Shown here piece after piece: positions 1-7,911 of a DNA stretch of 64,000 nt. A model generated the notes under the pieces. It was not told the origin of the DNA. It saw nothing but the letters and a program-made list of their open reading frames with translations, and did not search any database. This DNA is from Lapidilactobacillus achengensis (GTDB lineage: Bacteria; Bacillota; Bacilli; Lactobacillales; Lactobacillaceae), in the NCBI RefSeq assembly GCF_003946655.1, contig NZ_RHOV01000001.1, forward strand, positions 186,001-250,000. Direction: 5' to 3'. A program made the position numbers and the translations under genes. Each line of letters starts with the position of its first letter. Positions within the stretch are counted from its first letter, which is position 1.

Positions 1-667
1 CCAGCGGCGCGATCTCAATAATGCCCCGATCCAGCATCCGATTGGCCTGCTCCGTACCCAAAATCGTGTACAACGCGTCATACAGCGGCCGTAAATATGG
101 ATCGATCTTCTCTTTCAAGTCGCCGGGAAGAAAGCCCAGACTCTCACCTGCTTCAACCGCGGGCCGGGTCAAAATGATCCGCTGGACTTGGTTGCTCTTC
201 AAGGCCGAGACCGCCAAGACCACCGCTAGAAATGTTTTCCCCGTCCCTGCTGGTCCTACGCCAAAGGTGATTTCATTGTGGCGGACCGATTGAACATATT
301 GGCGCTGCCCCAGATTCTTCACCCGGATCGGCCGCTGTCGACTGTCCCGGATCAGGACTTCCTGATAAAGTTCGCTAAAATATTCCAAAGTCCCTTTTTG
401 CGCCATTTTCAAAGCGCTTTGAACATCGGCGGTGCTGAGGGTGATTCCTTGGGCGCTGACTTGTGCTAATTGTTCCAAGACTTGCAGCGCTAAACTAGCC
501 GTGTGCGCCGGCCCGGTGATCGTGATTTTCTCCGCGAAAGCGCGTAGTTCAACGTTCAAGTCTTCTTCTAACAAATGGAGAAATTCATCATTGACTCCCA
601 GTAGGTTCAACGCCTGCTCTGGGTGGGTCAAGGTGAACGCCTTTTCAACCGAGGTTTCTTCGACCAA
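1..667 (-). CDS. phoH: PhoH family ATPase, C-terminus cut by window edge
   Basis: PhoH-like P-loop ATPase of the PhoH/YbeZ type, thought to act with the RNase YbeY in RNA metabolism; its exact role is unsettled. About 222 residues are visible. The N-terminal region (about residues 1-110) is the usual PhoH leader domain, followed by the Walker A motif GPAGTGKT near residues 138-145 and the segment ILTRPAVEAGESLGFLPGD that is typical of the family. The frame is bounded by TAG just before a TTG codon at 667; GGGAG lies 8-9 nt upstream of that TTG, so TTG is taken as the start. It follows yqeY on the same strand, the usual neighbour order in lactobacilli, but repeat composite A1 lies between them. 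Confidence 0.93.
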   Translation of the reverse strand, partial: MVEETSVEKAFTLTHPEQALNLLGVNDEFLHLLEEDLNVELRAFAEKITITGPAHTASLALQVLEQLAQVSAQGITLSTADVQSALKMAQKGTLEYFSELYQEVLIRDSRQRPIRVKNLGQRQYVQSVRHNEITFGVGPAGTGKTFLAVVLAVSALKSNQVQRIILTRPAVEAGESLGFLPGDLKEKIDPYLRPLYDALYTILGTEQANRMLDRGIIEIAPL

Positions 668-749
668 CTATTTCGCTCCCATCAAATACTTGCAATACCT
701 AAATTTTAGCACAAACCGCTCCAGAGCGCGACTAGCAAAAAAGGTGAAA

Positions 750-1466
750 GTAGTTTGGCCGCAACTTGCGCTGCGAAATTCGGGGTGAGCTCGCTGTGGG
801 CGTCACTTTGAGCTTTTCGGAAGGGCACCGAAAAGCTCAAAGCTGAGCCTTGGCCTAAGCGGCAGAGCCGCTAAGGCCAATTTCACGGCGATCTCACCCC
901 GAATTTCTCCGCTCCAGCTGCTCAACGTTATAGCAGTCGTTTGAGCACTCACGCCAATTGGGCGAGCTATCGTCAATTGATGGGGAACCACGCAGATGAC
1001 GGCCTTGGTTAGTGGTTACAAGTTATAAATTGGTGACACCAGTACAATCTGTCTGATTAACAAACCAGTTCTTGTTGAATCAGCTGAATCGGTCGATTGC
1101 GAACTCAAACCCGCTTTTGTAGTGAGATAAAGTTGTCGACACTATCCAAAATATACCGACCTACTAATCCAAATCCGTTGGCATTGCCGTACCAACCCAA
1201 AAGAAGGCGATTGTTTGACCTCTTACTTGCAAAAGCACTTCGTCAAATCCTTTGCCTCGATTGCAGATAGGCTCAATTCTGCCCAGCAACCGCCTCAGGA
1301 CGTGTGGCTCAGCGGTGAGATTATTCTTAGCGATTTATCGCTTAGAATAAGGCCTGATTTTGAGACAAGCCGCCGGGCTTGCGGATTGGCTCAAAACAGT
1401 GCCCACCGCGTTCCAGCCACAACAAACGTCCTGAGGCGGTTGCGTCCACATCCAAACCCAGCGAAC
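750..1466 (-). repeat. Composite structured repeat A1 (two star units plus linker)
   Basis: Copy 1 of the six-copy family A composite. The strand given is the one on which both terminal hairpins would carry GNRA-like loops. Left star: outer stem AATTCGGGGTGAG near 778-790 pairs with CTCACCCCGAATT near 892-904, enclosing an arm GGCCTTAGCGG/CCGCTTAGGCC type and an arm AGCTTTTCGG/CCGAAAAGCT. Right star: outer stem CCGCCTCAGGACG near 1291 pairs with CGTCCTGAGGCGG near 1427-1439, a sequence shared only with copy A2. Between them is a roughly 380-bp linker shared with the other copies. It fills the gap between yqeY and phoH. Confidence 0.85.
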
Positions 1467-1525
1467 TAAATCGCAGGCCAGAATGCAGTAACAATCTGTC
1501 CAGACAAGCGCTTATTAACTTTTGG

Positions 1526-1563
1526 GGTCAAAAACGGCACTCGCTTTTTGGCCGAGTGCCGTT
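1526..1563 (-). terminator. Rho-independent terminator after yqeY
   Basis: An 11-bp perfect stem (AACGGCACTCG / CGAGTGCCGTT) with a 9-nt loop is followed on the minus strand by TTTTTGACC. It would end the rpsU-yqeY transcript before phoH. The 200 bases between it and the yqeY stop codon hold nothing I recognise. Confidence 0.75.
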
Positions 1564-1769
1564 GCCATGATCATTATTTAGTGGGACTAAAATTTCAAGC
1601 GTTCCAATGTCGCTAGGCAGTTAAACAATGCGTTGGCAGCCGAACTGTGGAAGTCATTGGACGTTTAGCGCCGTCTTGGCCGCCAGCGACGGGCAAACGA
1701 GCGCGATCAGTACTGATACTCTCAGCCGACAAGGAACGCTCCTGCGGCCTTACCAGGCGCTTGAACGCG

Positions 1770-2228
1770 TTACTTCGTTAAGGCTGCTTTGACGAGTTGG
1801 TTGACTTTGCCGCCATCGGCCCGTCCCTTGACTTTGGGCATCAGGGCCTTCATCACTGCCCCCATGTCCTTCATGGAGGTTGCGCCGGTTTCGTCGATCG
1901 CGGCGCTGACGGCTTCACCTAACTCGGCATCGCTCAAAGGCGCGGGTAGATAGGTTTGGACAATGGCGATTTCCGCTTTGGTTTCGGCGGCCAAATCGTC
2001 GCGACCCGCCTTTTCAAATTCAGCCAGCGAATCCTGGCGTTGTTTCAGTTCGGTGCTCAAAACCGCTAATTCTTCCTCGCGGGTCAAGGTGGCTTGGAGG
2101 CTTTCCTTCTTGATTTTAGCGTTCATCAGTGAAGATTTGATCATCCGCACGACATTCAATTTGGTTTTGTCATGGGCCTTCATCGCCGTTTTCAAATCAT
2201 TGGTCAATTGTGTGGTCAGATCCATCAT
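1770..2228 (-). CDS. yqeY: GatB/YqeY domain protein
   Basis: Small protein of the GatB/YqeY family, 152 residues, full length for the family. The fold matches the C-terminal tail domain of the GatB amidotransferase subunit, which suggests tRNA-related function, but the cellular role is not settled. Visible hallmarks are the N-terminal helix KTAMKAHDKTKLNVVRMI, the region YLPAPLSDAEL and the C-terminal glycine-rich KVKGRADGGKVNQLVK. GAGG lies upstream of two adjacent ATG codons (2228 and 2225); either could be used. It is downstream of rpsU, separated by a terminator that may be partly leaky. Confidence 0.93.
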   Translation of the reverse strand: MMDLTTQLTNDLKTAMKAHDKTKLNVVRMIKSSLMNAKIKKESLQATLTREEELAVLSTELKQRQDSLAEFEKAGRDDLAAETKAEIAIVQTYLPAPLSDAELGEAVSAAIDETGATSMKDMGAVMKALMPKVKGRADGGKVNQLVKAALTK

Positions 2229-2322
2229 AATTCCTCGCTTTCATTTTTTGAAAAAATAGTTTGGCGGCGTCAGGTCAGTTTCCTGCGTCCGCCGTAAAAG
2301 CCGCTAAAGTTCGCCAACAAAG

Positions 2323-2373
2323 AAAAAAGCCCCCTAGTTGGTGATCACATTCGTAATCCCAAACCAAGAGGGC
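2323..2373 (-). terminator. Terminator between rpsU and yqeY
   Basis: On the minus strand a stem starting GCCCTCTTGGTTTGG pairs with CCAACTAGGGGGC and is followed by TTTTTTCTTT. It lies 9 nt after the rpsU stop, so rpsU probably makes a short separate transcript, with yqeY reached by readthrough. Confidence 0.8.
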
Positions 2374-2381
2374 GTTTCTCA

Positions 2382-2564
2382 TTATCTAAACTTTTTACGT
2401 TTCCGGGCAGCTTCGGATTTTAATTTACGCTTAACGCTAGGTTTCTCGTAAAATTCTCGTTTCCGATATTCTTGAAGTGTACCACTTTTAGAAACGGAAC
2501 GTTTAAAACGTCGAAGAGCATCATCAATTGACTCATTGTCACGGACAACTGTCTTATTAGCCAT
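2382..2564 (-). CDS. rpsU: Ribosomal protein bS21
   Basis: Small-subunit protein S21, 60 residues, lysine/arginine rich, ending in the typical basic tail [13 protein letters not shown]21 contributes to mRNA binding during initiation at the 16S 3' end. The start ATG is preceded by AAGGAGG at good spacing. A strong promoter lies about 80 bases upstream and a terminator follows directly, giving a short dedicated unit as seen in other lactobacilli. Confidence 0.97.
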   Translation of the reverse strand: MANKTVVRDNESIDDALRRFKRSVSKSGTLQEYRKREFYEKPSVKRKLKSEAARKRKKFR

Positions 2565-2642
2565 GTGATTTCCCTCCTTCCGGTTTCTATGTAACTACCC
2601 ACGACCTGTGCAAATTGCGCAACCCCATAAGTGTTCTTGTCT

Positions 2643-2671
2643 ATTATAGCGAAAGATAAAAATGAGGTCAA
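2643..2671 (-). promoter_or_regulatory. Promoter of rpsU
   Basis: TTGACC (-35), 17-nt spacer and perfect TATAAT (-10) on the minus strand, about 80 nt upstream of the rpsU start codon. A SigA-type promoter of near-consensus quality. Confidence 0.85.
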
Positions 2672-2717
2672 CAACTTTAGGAAAATTCCGTTAAAATAGT
2701 TATGTAAGCGTTGAATA

Positions 2718-2726
2718 TGCTATGAT
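2718..2726 (+). promoter_or_regulatory. Extended -10 promoter of ppsR
   Basis: TGCTATGAT on the plus strand fits an extended -10 (TGn-TATGAT). No good -35 is visible. It lies 44 nt before the chosen start codon of the downstream gene and is back to back with the rpsU promoter. Confidence 0.5.
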
Positions 2727-2769
2727 TAACTTAGTAAAGAAAATGACGAAATAAATGAGGATGATAGCA

Positions 2770-3588
2770 ATGGCACAACGAAAAACCCTTTATTTATGCT
2801 TGATCTCGGACTCTGTGGGAGAAACGGCTTTTAAATTGACCCAAGCGGCCATGGCGCAATTTCCTGAGATCAAACCGATCTATGAACGCTATCCTTTTGT
2901 TAACACGAAGGAGAAAGTCGACAGTTTGATCCAAGTTGCCGTGGAAAAGAATGCCATTATCACCCACACGGTGGTCACGCAAGGGCTCAGTGAGTATATC
3001 CAAATCGAAGCCGCCAATCATGAATTGACCGCGATCGATTTATTGACACCGGTCGTCCGCTCAGTCAGCAAACGCTTCTCCTTGGCGCCGACCCATGAAG
3101 CTGGCGCGGTCCATCATTTGAACGAAATGTATTTCGATCGCATCTCGGCGATGGAATTCGCGGTTCTTTACGATGACGGCAAGGATCCCCGCGGGTTCTT
3201 GGAGGCTGATGTGATCCTGTTGGGAATCTCTCGGACGTCGAAAACACCGATCTCCCTGTTTCTGGCCAACCGCAATATCAAGGTGGCCAATTTGCCGATC
3301 GTGCCCCAAGCCCATATTCCCGATGAAATCTATCAAGTTGATCCCCACAAGATCATTGGTTTGACCAATGATCCGAAAGTGCTCAACAACATCCGCCGCG
3401 AGCGCATGATCGCTTACGGTCTTAATCCAGATACCAGCTACTCCAATATGAACGAAATCAAAAACGAGCTGGCTTTCGCGGAGACGCTTTACAAGAAACT
3501 GGGCTGTTACGTGATCAATGTTTCGAACCGTTCGATCGAAGAAACTGCCACCATGATCCTCGAACGCCTAGGCTTAGATCATTATTAA
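2770..3588 (+). CDS. ppsR: Pyruvate, water dikinase / PPDK regulatory protein (DUF299)
   Basis: Bifunctional ADP-dependent kinase/Pi-dependent phosphorylase family that switches PEP synthase or pyruvate phosphate dikinase on and off. 272 residues, the usual length. Visible family features: the N-terminal ISDSVGETAFKLTQ, the central P-loop-like stretch LGISRTSKTPISLFLA with the GISRTSK signature, and the C-terminal NVSNRSIEETA. Three in-frame ATGs occur at 2755, 2761 and 2770; GAGG at 2757-2760 favours 2770. Plus-strand single-gene unit, divergent from rpsU and followed by a terminator. Neither target enzyme is in this window. Confidence 0.93.
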   Translation: MAQRKTLYLCLISDSVGETAFKLTQAAMAQFPEIKPIYERYPFVNTKEKVDSLIQVAVEKNAIITHTVVTQGLSEYIQIEAANHELTAIDLLTPVVRSVSKRFSLAPTHEAGAVHHLNEMYFDRISAMEFAVLYDDGKDPRGFLEADVILLGISRTSKTPISLFLANRNIKVANLPIVPQAHIPDEIYQVDPHKIIGLTNDPKVLNNIRRERMIAYGLNPDTSYSNMNEIKNELAFAETLYKKLGCYVINVSNRSIEETATMILERLGLDHY

Positions 3589-3721
3589 GCTCACCGCCCT
3601 GCCTGACAAAAGCAACAACGGGCGAACAAAATAATGATTACCGAAATCATCAGTAGCAAGATCATCAACAACAGCAGCCATATCAGCACAAACAATATCG
3701 TCAACAAAATAATCAACCAAG

Positions 3722-3785
3722 AAACGCGCCCAGACTCGGTGCTCCTGTCAATTGGACAGGAACGCCAGGTCTGGACGCGTTTTCT
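3722..3785 (+). terminator. Terminator after ppsR
   Basis: An outer stem AAACGCGCCCAGAC / GTCTGGACGCGTTT (one bulge) encloses a perfect hairpin TCCTGTC-AATT-GGACAGGA and ends in TTTTCT. The bases between the gene and this structure (3589-3721) and from it to 3903 show no other feature. Confidence 0.65.
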
Positions 3786-3903
3786 GGTTGGTCAATTTTC
3801 TCAATTAGTCCATGCTATTGGGCAATGCTGATCTGGGTAGCTACTGTCGCGCGACCCAGAGTTCCCATGACCAGGTCCCATTTTTCAGATCGCGCCAAGC
3901 AGT

Positions 3904-4815
3904 TTAAGCTTGAGCCCGCAGTTGCTCGATCATGTCCGGGTCAAAACGCCCGGCCCGCACCATGGCGATCTCCGCCGCGTACGGCGCGATCGTGCCTTTG
4001 GCTTCCGGCGTCACCCCCAGATACGGGGTTTCCATGATTTTGGGCACCGCCGTCAATTGGGGATGGTGCGCGACTTGATTCAGCGCGTCGAACCCGATCG
4101 TGCCGAAGCCCAGATTGGTGTGGCGATCTTTGTGACTGCCTTGGGGATTTTTCGAGTCATTCAAATGGATCACGCTTAACCGCTCCAGCCCAATGATGTG
4201 ATCGAACTGGTTCAAAACCCCATCGAAGTCGTTCTTGATGTCGTAACCAGCATCACTGGTGTGGCAGGTATCGAAAGTAACGCTAAGATGGTCGTTTTGC
4301 TGGGTCCGATCAATGATTCGCGCGAGTTCTTCAAAAGTTCGCCCAACTTCCGTCCCTTTGCCGGCCATCGTCTCCAGCGCGATCGTCGCCTTTTGGTCCC
4401 GGGAGATGATTTCATCCAACGCATGAGCGATTTGGGTGATCGCCACATCAGCGCCGGCACCAACATGAGCGCCAGGATGGAAACTGATTGCGTAAGCCCC
4501 TAACGCATCGGCGCGACGCACCTCTTCTTGCATAAATTCGATCGCGAAGGGCAACTTTTCCGGTTTGATCGTATTGCCCAAATTGAGAATATAAGGCGCG
4601 TGCACCACCAATTTCGCAATGCCATTGGCCGTCATCAACGCTTGCCCTTCAGGGATCCGCAACTCCGCGATCGGTTTACGCCGCGTATTTTGCGGCGCGC
4701 CGGTGAAAACCATCATCGTGGTCGCCGAATAGGAAATCGCTTCTTCCGCGGCGCCGACTAACATTTTCTGCCCACTCATACTCACGTGAGAACCGATCAA
4801 TAATGGTGTGGTCAT
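3904..4815 (-). CDS. nfo: Endonuclease IV (AP endonuclease family 2)
   Basis: Zinc-dependent apurinic/apyrimidinic endonuclease of base excision repair. 303 residues, normal length. All nine metal ligands known for the Escherichia coli enzyme have counterparts: H72, H113, E148, D182, H185, H217, D230, H232 and E262. The three family signatures are present: [21 protein letters not shown] with HLNDSK, and [13 protein letters not shown]. Start ATG is preceded by AAGGAG. A family B repeat begins only 17 bases upstream of the start codon, so it lies in the leader or promoter region. Confidence 0.96.
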   Translation of the reverse strand: MTTPLLIGSHVSMSGQKMLVGAAEEAISYSATTMMVFTGAPQNTRRKPIAELRIPEGQALMTANGIAKLVVHAPYILNLGNTIKPEKLPFAIEFMQEEVRRADALGAYAISFHPGAHVGAGADVAITQIAHALDEIISRDQKATIALETMAGKGTEVGRTFEELARIIDRTQQNDHLSVTFDTCHTSDAGYDIKNDFDGVLNQFDHIIGLERLSVIHLNDSKNPQGSHKDRHTNLGFGTIGFDALNQVAHHPQLTAVPKIMETPYLGVTPEAKGTIAPYAAEIAMVRAGRFDPDMIEQLRAQA

Positions 4816-4832
4816 CGTAAAGTCTCCTTTTT

Positions 4833-4954
4833 TAAACGTGTTCGCCTCCCCAGCTCCTTCCGCTTAGCTATGCCAGGCTTCCGGAGGCCAAGCCCCTGCC
4901 TCCAAAATCCTGGCTAGGCTAATGCTCAGGAGCTATTCGGGTGGCTCACACTCT
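4833..4954 (+). repeat. Family B cruciform repeat, copy B1
   Basis: About 120 bp beginning TTTAAACGTGTTCGCC and ending GGCTCACACTCT. Paired arms: AGCTCCTTC with the AGGAGCT region, CTTAGC with GCTAGG, then the variable inner arm GCCAGG..CCTGGC enclosing GGAGGC..GCCTCC. Immediately after the end, TTTAAACGTGTTCG recurs (4958-4971) as if a second copy began and was lost. It lies between nfo and the yitT gene. Confidence 0.8.
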
Positions 4955-5039
4955 ATCTTTAAACGTGTTCGTCATTTGCGTAGCGCCAACTCATTTGAAT
5001 ATAGCTTCTTAGTCGGCGTGAATGCTTAAAAGAATAAGC

Positions 5040-5214
5040 TACCGTGAGCGGCTGAAGCGGAGAGAATCGGGGTGAGATCGCCGTGAAATTGGTCTTAGTG
5101 GCTTGGCCACTTAGACCAAGGCTCAGCTTTGAGATTTTTGGTGCCCTTCCAAAAAGCTCAAAGTGACGCCCACAGCGAGCTCACCCCGATTCTCGCAGCG
5201 CAAGCAGCGGACAA
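5040..5214 (+). repeat. Single star repeat S1 (type I stem variant)
   Basis: A three-way-junction unit. The outer stem GAGAATCGGGGTGAG pairs with CTCACCCCGATTCTC; other copies read GAAATTC/GAATTTC here, so both sides changed together. Left arm TTGGTCTTAGTGGC/GCCACTTAGACCAA also differs from other copies on both sides. The right arm is AGCTTTGAG..CTCAAAG around TTTTTGG/CCAAAAA. It ends with GCAGCGCAAGCAGC. From 5220 to 5270 a family B 3' end follows (GCTAATGCTCAGGAGCT to GGCTCACACTCT), as if S1 sits inside a B element. Confidence 0.8.
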
Positions 5215-5272
5215 CATTGCAACGTGCCGCGCTAATGCTCAGGAGCTACCCGGGTCGGCTCACACTCTCTAT

Positions 5273-6151
5273 TTATTCAACTTTAGGCTCATAGAAATGG
5301 CCCATGATCTTGAAGGATTCAGTGATGCTGACAAAGGCATAGGGATCCGATTTGGACATGGCGTCAGATAAATCGTGCATTTCATAGCGGGAAATGACCG
5401 TAAACAGAATCGTCTTCTCCTCATGCTTGAAGGCGCCCTCCGCGTCATGAACGATCGTGATCCCCCGCCGCATTGAATGCTGGATCTCATTGATCACTTT
5501 CTTCGGTTGATTGGTAATGATCATCACCTGCAACCGCTGATGACTGGTATAAACCATATCGATCACCCGACCGTTGATGAAGATCCCCATGGCGCTGTAA
5601 AGGGCGTGGACCCAGCCAAAAACGAATCCGGCCGCCAAAATAATGATCAGATTGAAGAAAATATTGATCGAGCCCATACTCCGCCCGGTCTTCTTGCGAA
5701 TAATAATTCCAATAATATCCAAGCCACCGGTAGAAATATTATTTTTCAAGGCCATCCCTGTGCCCATCCCGTTGATCAACCCGCCAAAAATCGCGCAGAC
5801 GATCGGATCGTTGGTAATATGGACCCCAGGCATCAGGTGCATCATGAGCGTCGAAAAGAGAACCGCCAGAAAAGTAAAGGCCGTAAAATGGTGTCCAATT
5901 TTAAACCAAGCCAAAATAAACAACGGAATATTCAAGGCAAAATATAGAATCGGCGTGGTCAATGGAATATGGATTTTCTCTGAAAGACTGGCGATCACTT
6001 GGGCCGCCCCCGTGACGCCGGATGAATAAATTTTACCGGGTTGCCAGAAGAAGTTCAAGGCGATTGAAACCGCAATTGCATAAAAAAACGCCATTGATAA
6101 CTTAGACAAGTTAGAATGTCGCTTCCTCATTTTCTCTAAATCGTTAAACAT
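5273..6151 (-). CDS. yitT: YitT family membrane protein (DUF161/DUF2179)
   Basis: Integral membrane protein of the YitT family, 292 residues, normal length. About five hydrophobic segments occur between residues 18 and 195, followed by a cytosolic DUF2179 domain (about residues 205-285, with RRGITIVHDAEGAF). The signature STGGLDIIG lies in the membrane part. The transport substrate, if any, is unknown for the family. AGAGAGG lies about 10 bases upstream of the start. The stop codon is next to the 3' end of a family B fragment. The 220 bases up to msrA contain nothing I recognise. Confidence 0.85.
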   Translation of the reverse strand: MFNDLEKMRKRHSNLSKLSMAFFYAIAVSIALNFFWQPGKIYSSGVTGAAQVIASLSEKIHIPLTTPILYFALNIPLFILAWFKIGHHFTAFTFLAVLFSTLMMHLMPGVHITNDPIVCAIFGGLINGMGTGMALKNNISTGGLDIIGIIIRKKTGRSMGSINIFFNLIIILAAGFVFGWVHALYSAMGIFINGRVIDMVYTSHQRLQVMIITNQPKKVINEIQHSMRRGITIVHDAEGAFKHEEKTILFTVISRYEMHDLSDAMSKSDPYAFVSITESFKIMGHFYEPKVE

Positions 6152-6371
6152 GGTCGTAAGGATCCTCTCTACAAGCTAATGTGCCATTATTGTAACACAC
6201 TGTCACCATTGGGAGTTAGTCCTGCCCCAGCATTTTTTTGAAAAAAGCGCTTGAGCACCTGGGCCAGCCTGTCACAGCAGGCACTGTAATCGCCTCAATG
6301 AATGCTCCGATCGCGGTCGCGAGCGAACTCATCACGCTAGGTGCCGTGCCACCTGGGTGCGCGTTACCGCG

Positions 6372-6914
6372 TTACTTCGACCAGTGCGACTTGATAAAGT
6401 GCGCGCGCCCGCCCGCTTCTTCAAGCGCCATCCGCGCCGGATCCTTCTTGTAGAAATCCTGATGATAATCTTCCGCCGGATAAAACGGCTGTACCGGCTC
6501 GATCGTCGTCACGATCGGCTCCTTGAACACCCCGGAAGCCGCCAACGCCGCCCGCGAAGCCGTGGCGATCTGCTGCTGCGCTTCATTGGCCACATAGATG
6601 ACCGGCCGATAATTATCGCCCCGATCCTGAAATTGACCAGACGCGTCAGTTGGATCGGTCACCTGCCAATAAATGTCGACCAGCTCCTGATACGAAATCA
6701 CCGCCGGATCGAAATCGATCTTGACCGCCTCCGTATGACCAGTCGTGCCGCTACAAACTTGCTCGTAAGTTGGATCGACCACATGACCGCCTGTATACCC
6801 CGAGGTTACTTTCAAAATCCCTGGATGCTGATCGAAAGGTTGCACCATACACCAGAAACAGCCACCGGCAAAAATCGCGCTTGCTTGTGTCATCAAACTC
6901 ACTTCTTTCTCCAT
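6372..6914 (-). CDS. msrA: Peptide methionine (S)-sulfoxide reductase
   Basis: Repairs oxidised methionine (S-sulfoxide) in proteins using thioredoxin. The catalytic motif GCFWC is at residues 18-22, with GYTGG and the GHTEAV block following. About 180 residues, ending KSHWSK. Start choice: ATG 6914 has GGAG six bases upstream; a shorter ATG at 6893 is possible. A TTGCAT-17-GATAAT promoter at 6925-6953 would place the RNA start near 6918, which argues for the shorter form, so the N-terminus is uncertain by seven residues. No msrB is nearby. Confidence 0.92.
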   Translation of the reverse strand: MEKEVSLMTQASAIFAGGCFWCMVQPFDQHPGILKVTSGYTGGHVVDPTYEQVCSGTTGHTEAVKIDFDPAVISYQELVDIYWQVTDPTDASGQFQDRGDNYRPVIYVANEAQQQIATASRAALAASGVFKEPIVTTIEPVQPFYPAEDYHQDFYKKDPARMALEEAGGRAHFIKSHWSK

Positions 6915-7012
6915 CGTTAACTCCATTATCTGTGTTATGCCCCGAAAATGCAACGAAACAAATTGGGTACAATTTGTTTTGATGATCCTCCTGTTCGGGA
7001 TTTTTTGCCTAA

Positions 7013-7815
7013 TTGTATGTGTAGCGGGTGTTGCGGTGACGCAACCGCCTCAGGACGTTTGTCGTGGCTGGAACGCGGTGGGCATCGTTTGAAGCCAATC
7101 CGCAAGCCCAGCGGCTTGTCTTCAAATCGAGCCTTGTCCTAAGCGGCAGAGCCGCAAAGGACAATTTCACCGCTGAGCCACACGTCCTGAGGCGGTTGCT
7201 AGGCAGAATCGAGCTCATCTGCAATCGAGGCGAAGGATTTGACGAAGTGATTTTGCGAGCTAGAGGTCAAACAATTACCCTCTTTTGGGGTGGTACGGCA
7301 ATGCCAACAGATTAGGATTAGGCGACCGGGATACTTTGCGTAGGCTGAACGTGCCAACTGTTTCCTTAACAATCTGTGGTTGGAAACCGACCGATCCAGC
7401 TGATTCATCCAGAACTTGCCTTAGTCCATCAAACAAACTTCGCTGGTGTCACCAATTCAAAGCTGGTGCCCACTAACCATGGCCGTCAATTGCGTGGATC
7501 CCCATCAATTGACCATAGCTTGCCAACTGGCGTGAGTGCTCAAACGGCTGTTATAACGTTGAGCGGCTGGAGCGGAGCGTGGTGTTGGTGGGCTGTTTAC
7601 TCGTTGGCGGAAGGTCGGGCTGGGGGTGAGTCAGCCGCGATATTATTGTTGGCGATTTATCGCCTACAATAAGGCCGAGTTTTGAGATTTTCGGTGCACT
7701 TCCGAAAAGCTCAAAATCGTGCCCGCCGCGTTCCACCACCCCCAGCCCGACCTGGAGCCCCGCCACATCTGCCAACCACCAACGCCACGCGCAGCGCAAG
7801 CTGCGGCCAACCTAC
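7013..7815 (+). repeat. Composite structured repeat A2 (hybrid with type III right star)
   Basis: Starts with hairpin-like TGTTGCGGTGACGCAACC, then a left star with outer stem CCGCCTCAGGACGT / ACGTCCTGAGGCGG, the conserved linker, and a right star that is type III instead of type I. The right star has an extended stem: GCGTGGTGTTGGTGG pairs with CCACCAACGCCACGC (one mismatch), then AGGTCGGGCTGGGGGTG pairs with CACCCCCAGCCCGACCT. Inner arms are ATTGTTGGCGA/TCGCCTACAAT and TTTTGAGATTTTCGG/CCGAAAAGCTCAAAA. It ends GCAGCGCAAGCTGCGGCCAA. Lies between msrA and the aspS terminator. Confidence 0.85.
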
Positions 7816-7842
7816 TATATCATCCAATTCCCAAATTCCATG

Positions 7843-7874
7843 CAAAAAAGCCATGTCCGCAGACATGACTTTTC
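7843..7874 (-). terminator. Terminator after aspS
   Basis: On the minus strand AAAGTCATGTC - TGCG - GACATGGCTTTTTT, a 9-bp stem with a short loop and a U-run, 38 bases after the aspS stop codon. Confidence 0.8.
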
Positions 7875-7911
7875 ATTAAGGGCGCTTTGCTGGCGTTCAA
7901 GCCACCAAACC

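Noticed and set aside
750-1466. Large ornate RNA of the GOLLD/ROOL type
   Set aside because: Those are usually single-copy, phage- or plasmid-linked RNAs with different motifs; here the unit is repeated six times in chromosomal gaps and built of duplicated stars.
6238-6453. Plus-strand frame beginning MKKALEHLG in the yitT-msrA gap
   Set aside because: It runs into msrA antisense, has no SD and shows no protein-like conservation that I can recognise.
7013-7815. Insertion sequence
   Set aside because: No transposase fragment, no terminal inverted repeats of IS type and no clear target duplication; the inverted sequences are internal stems.
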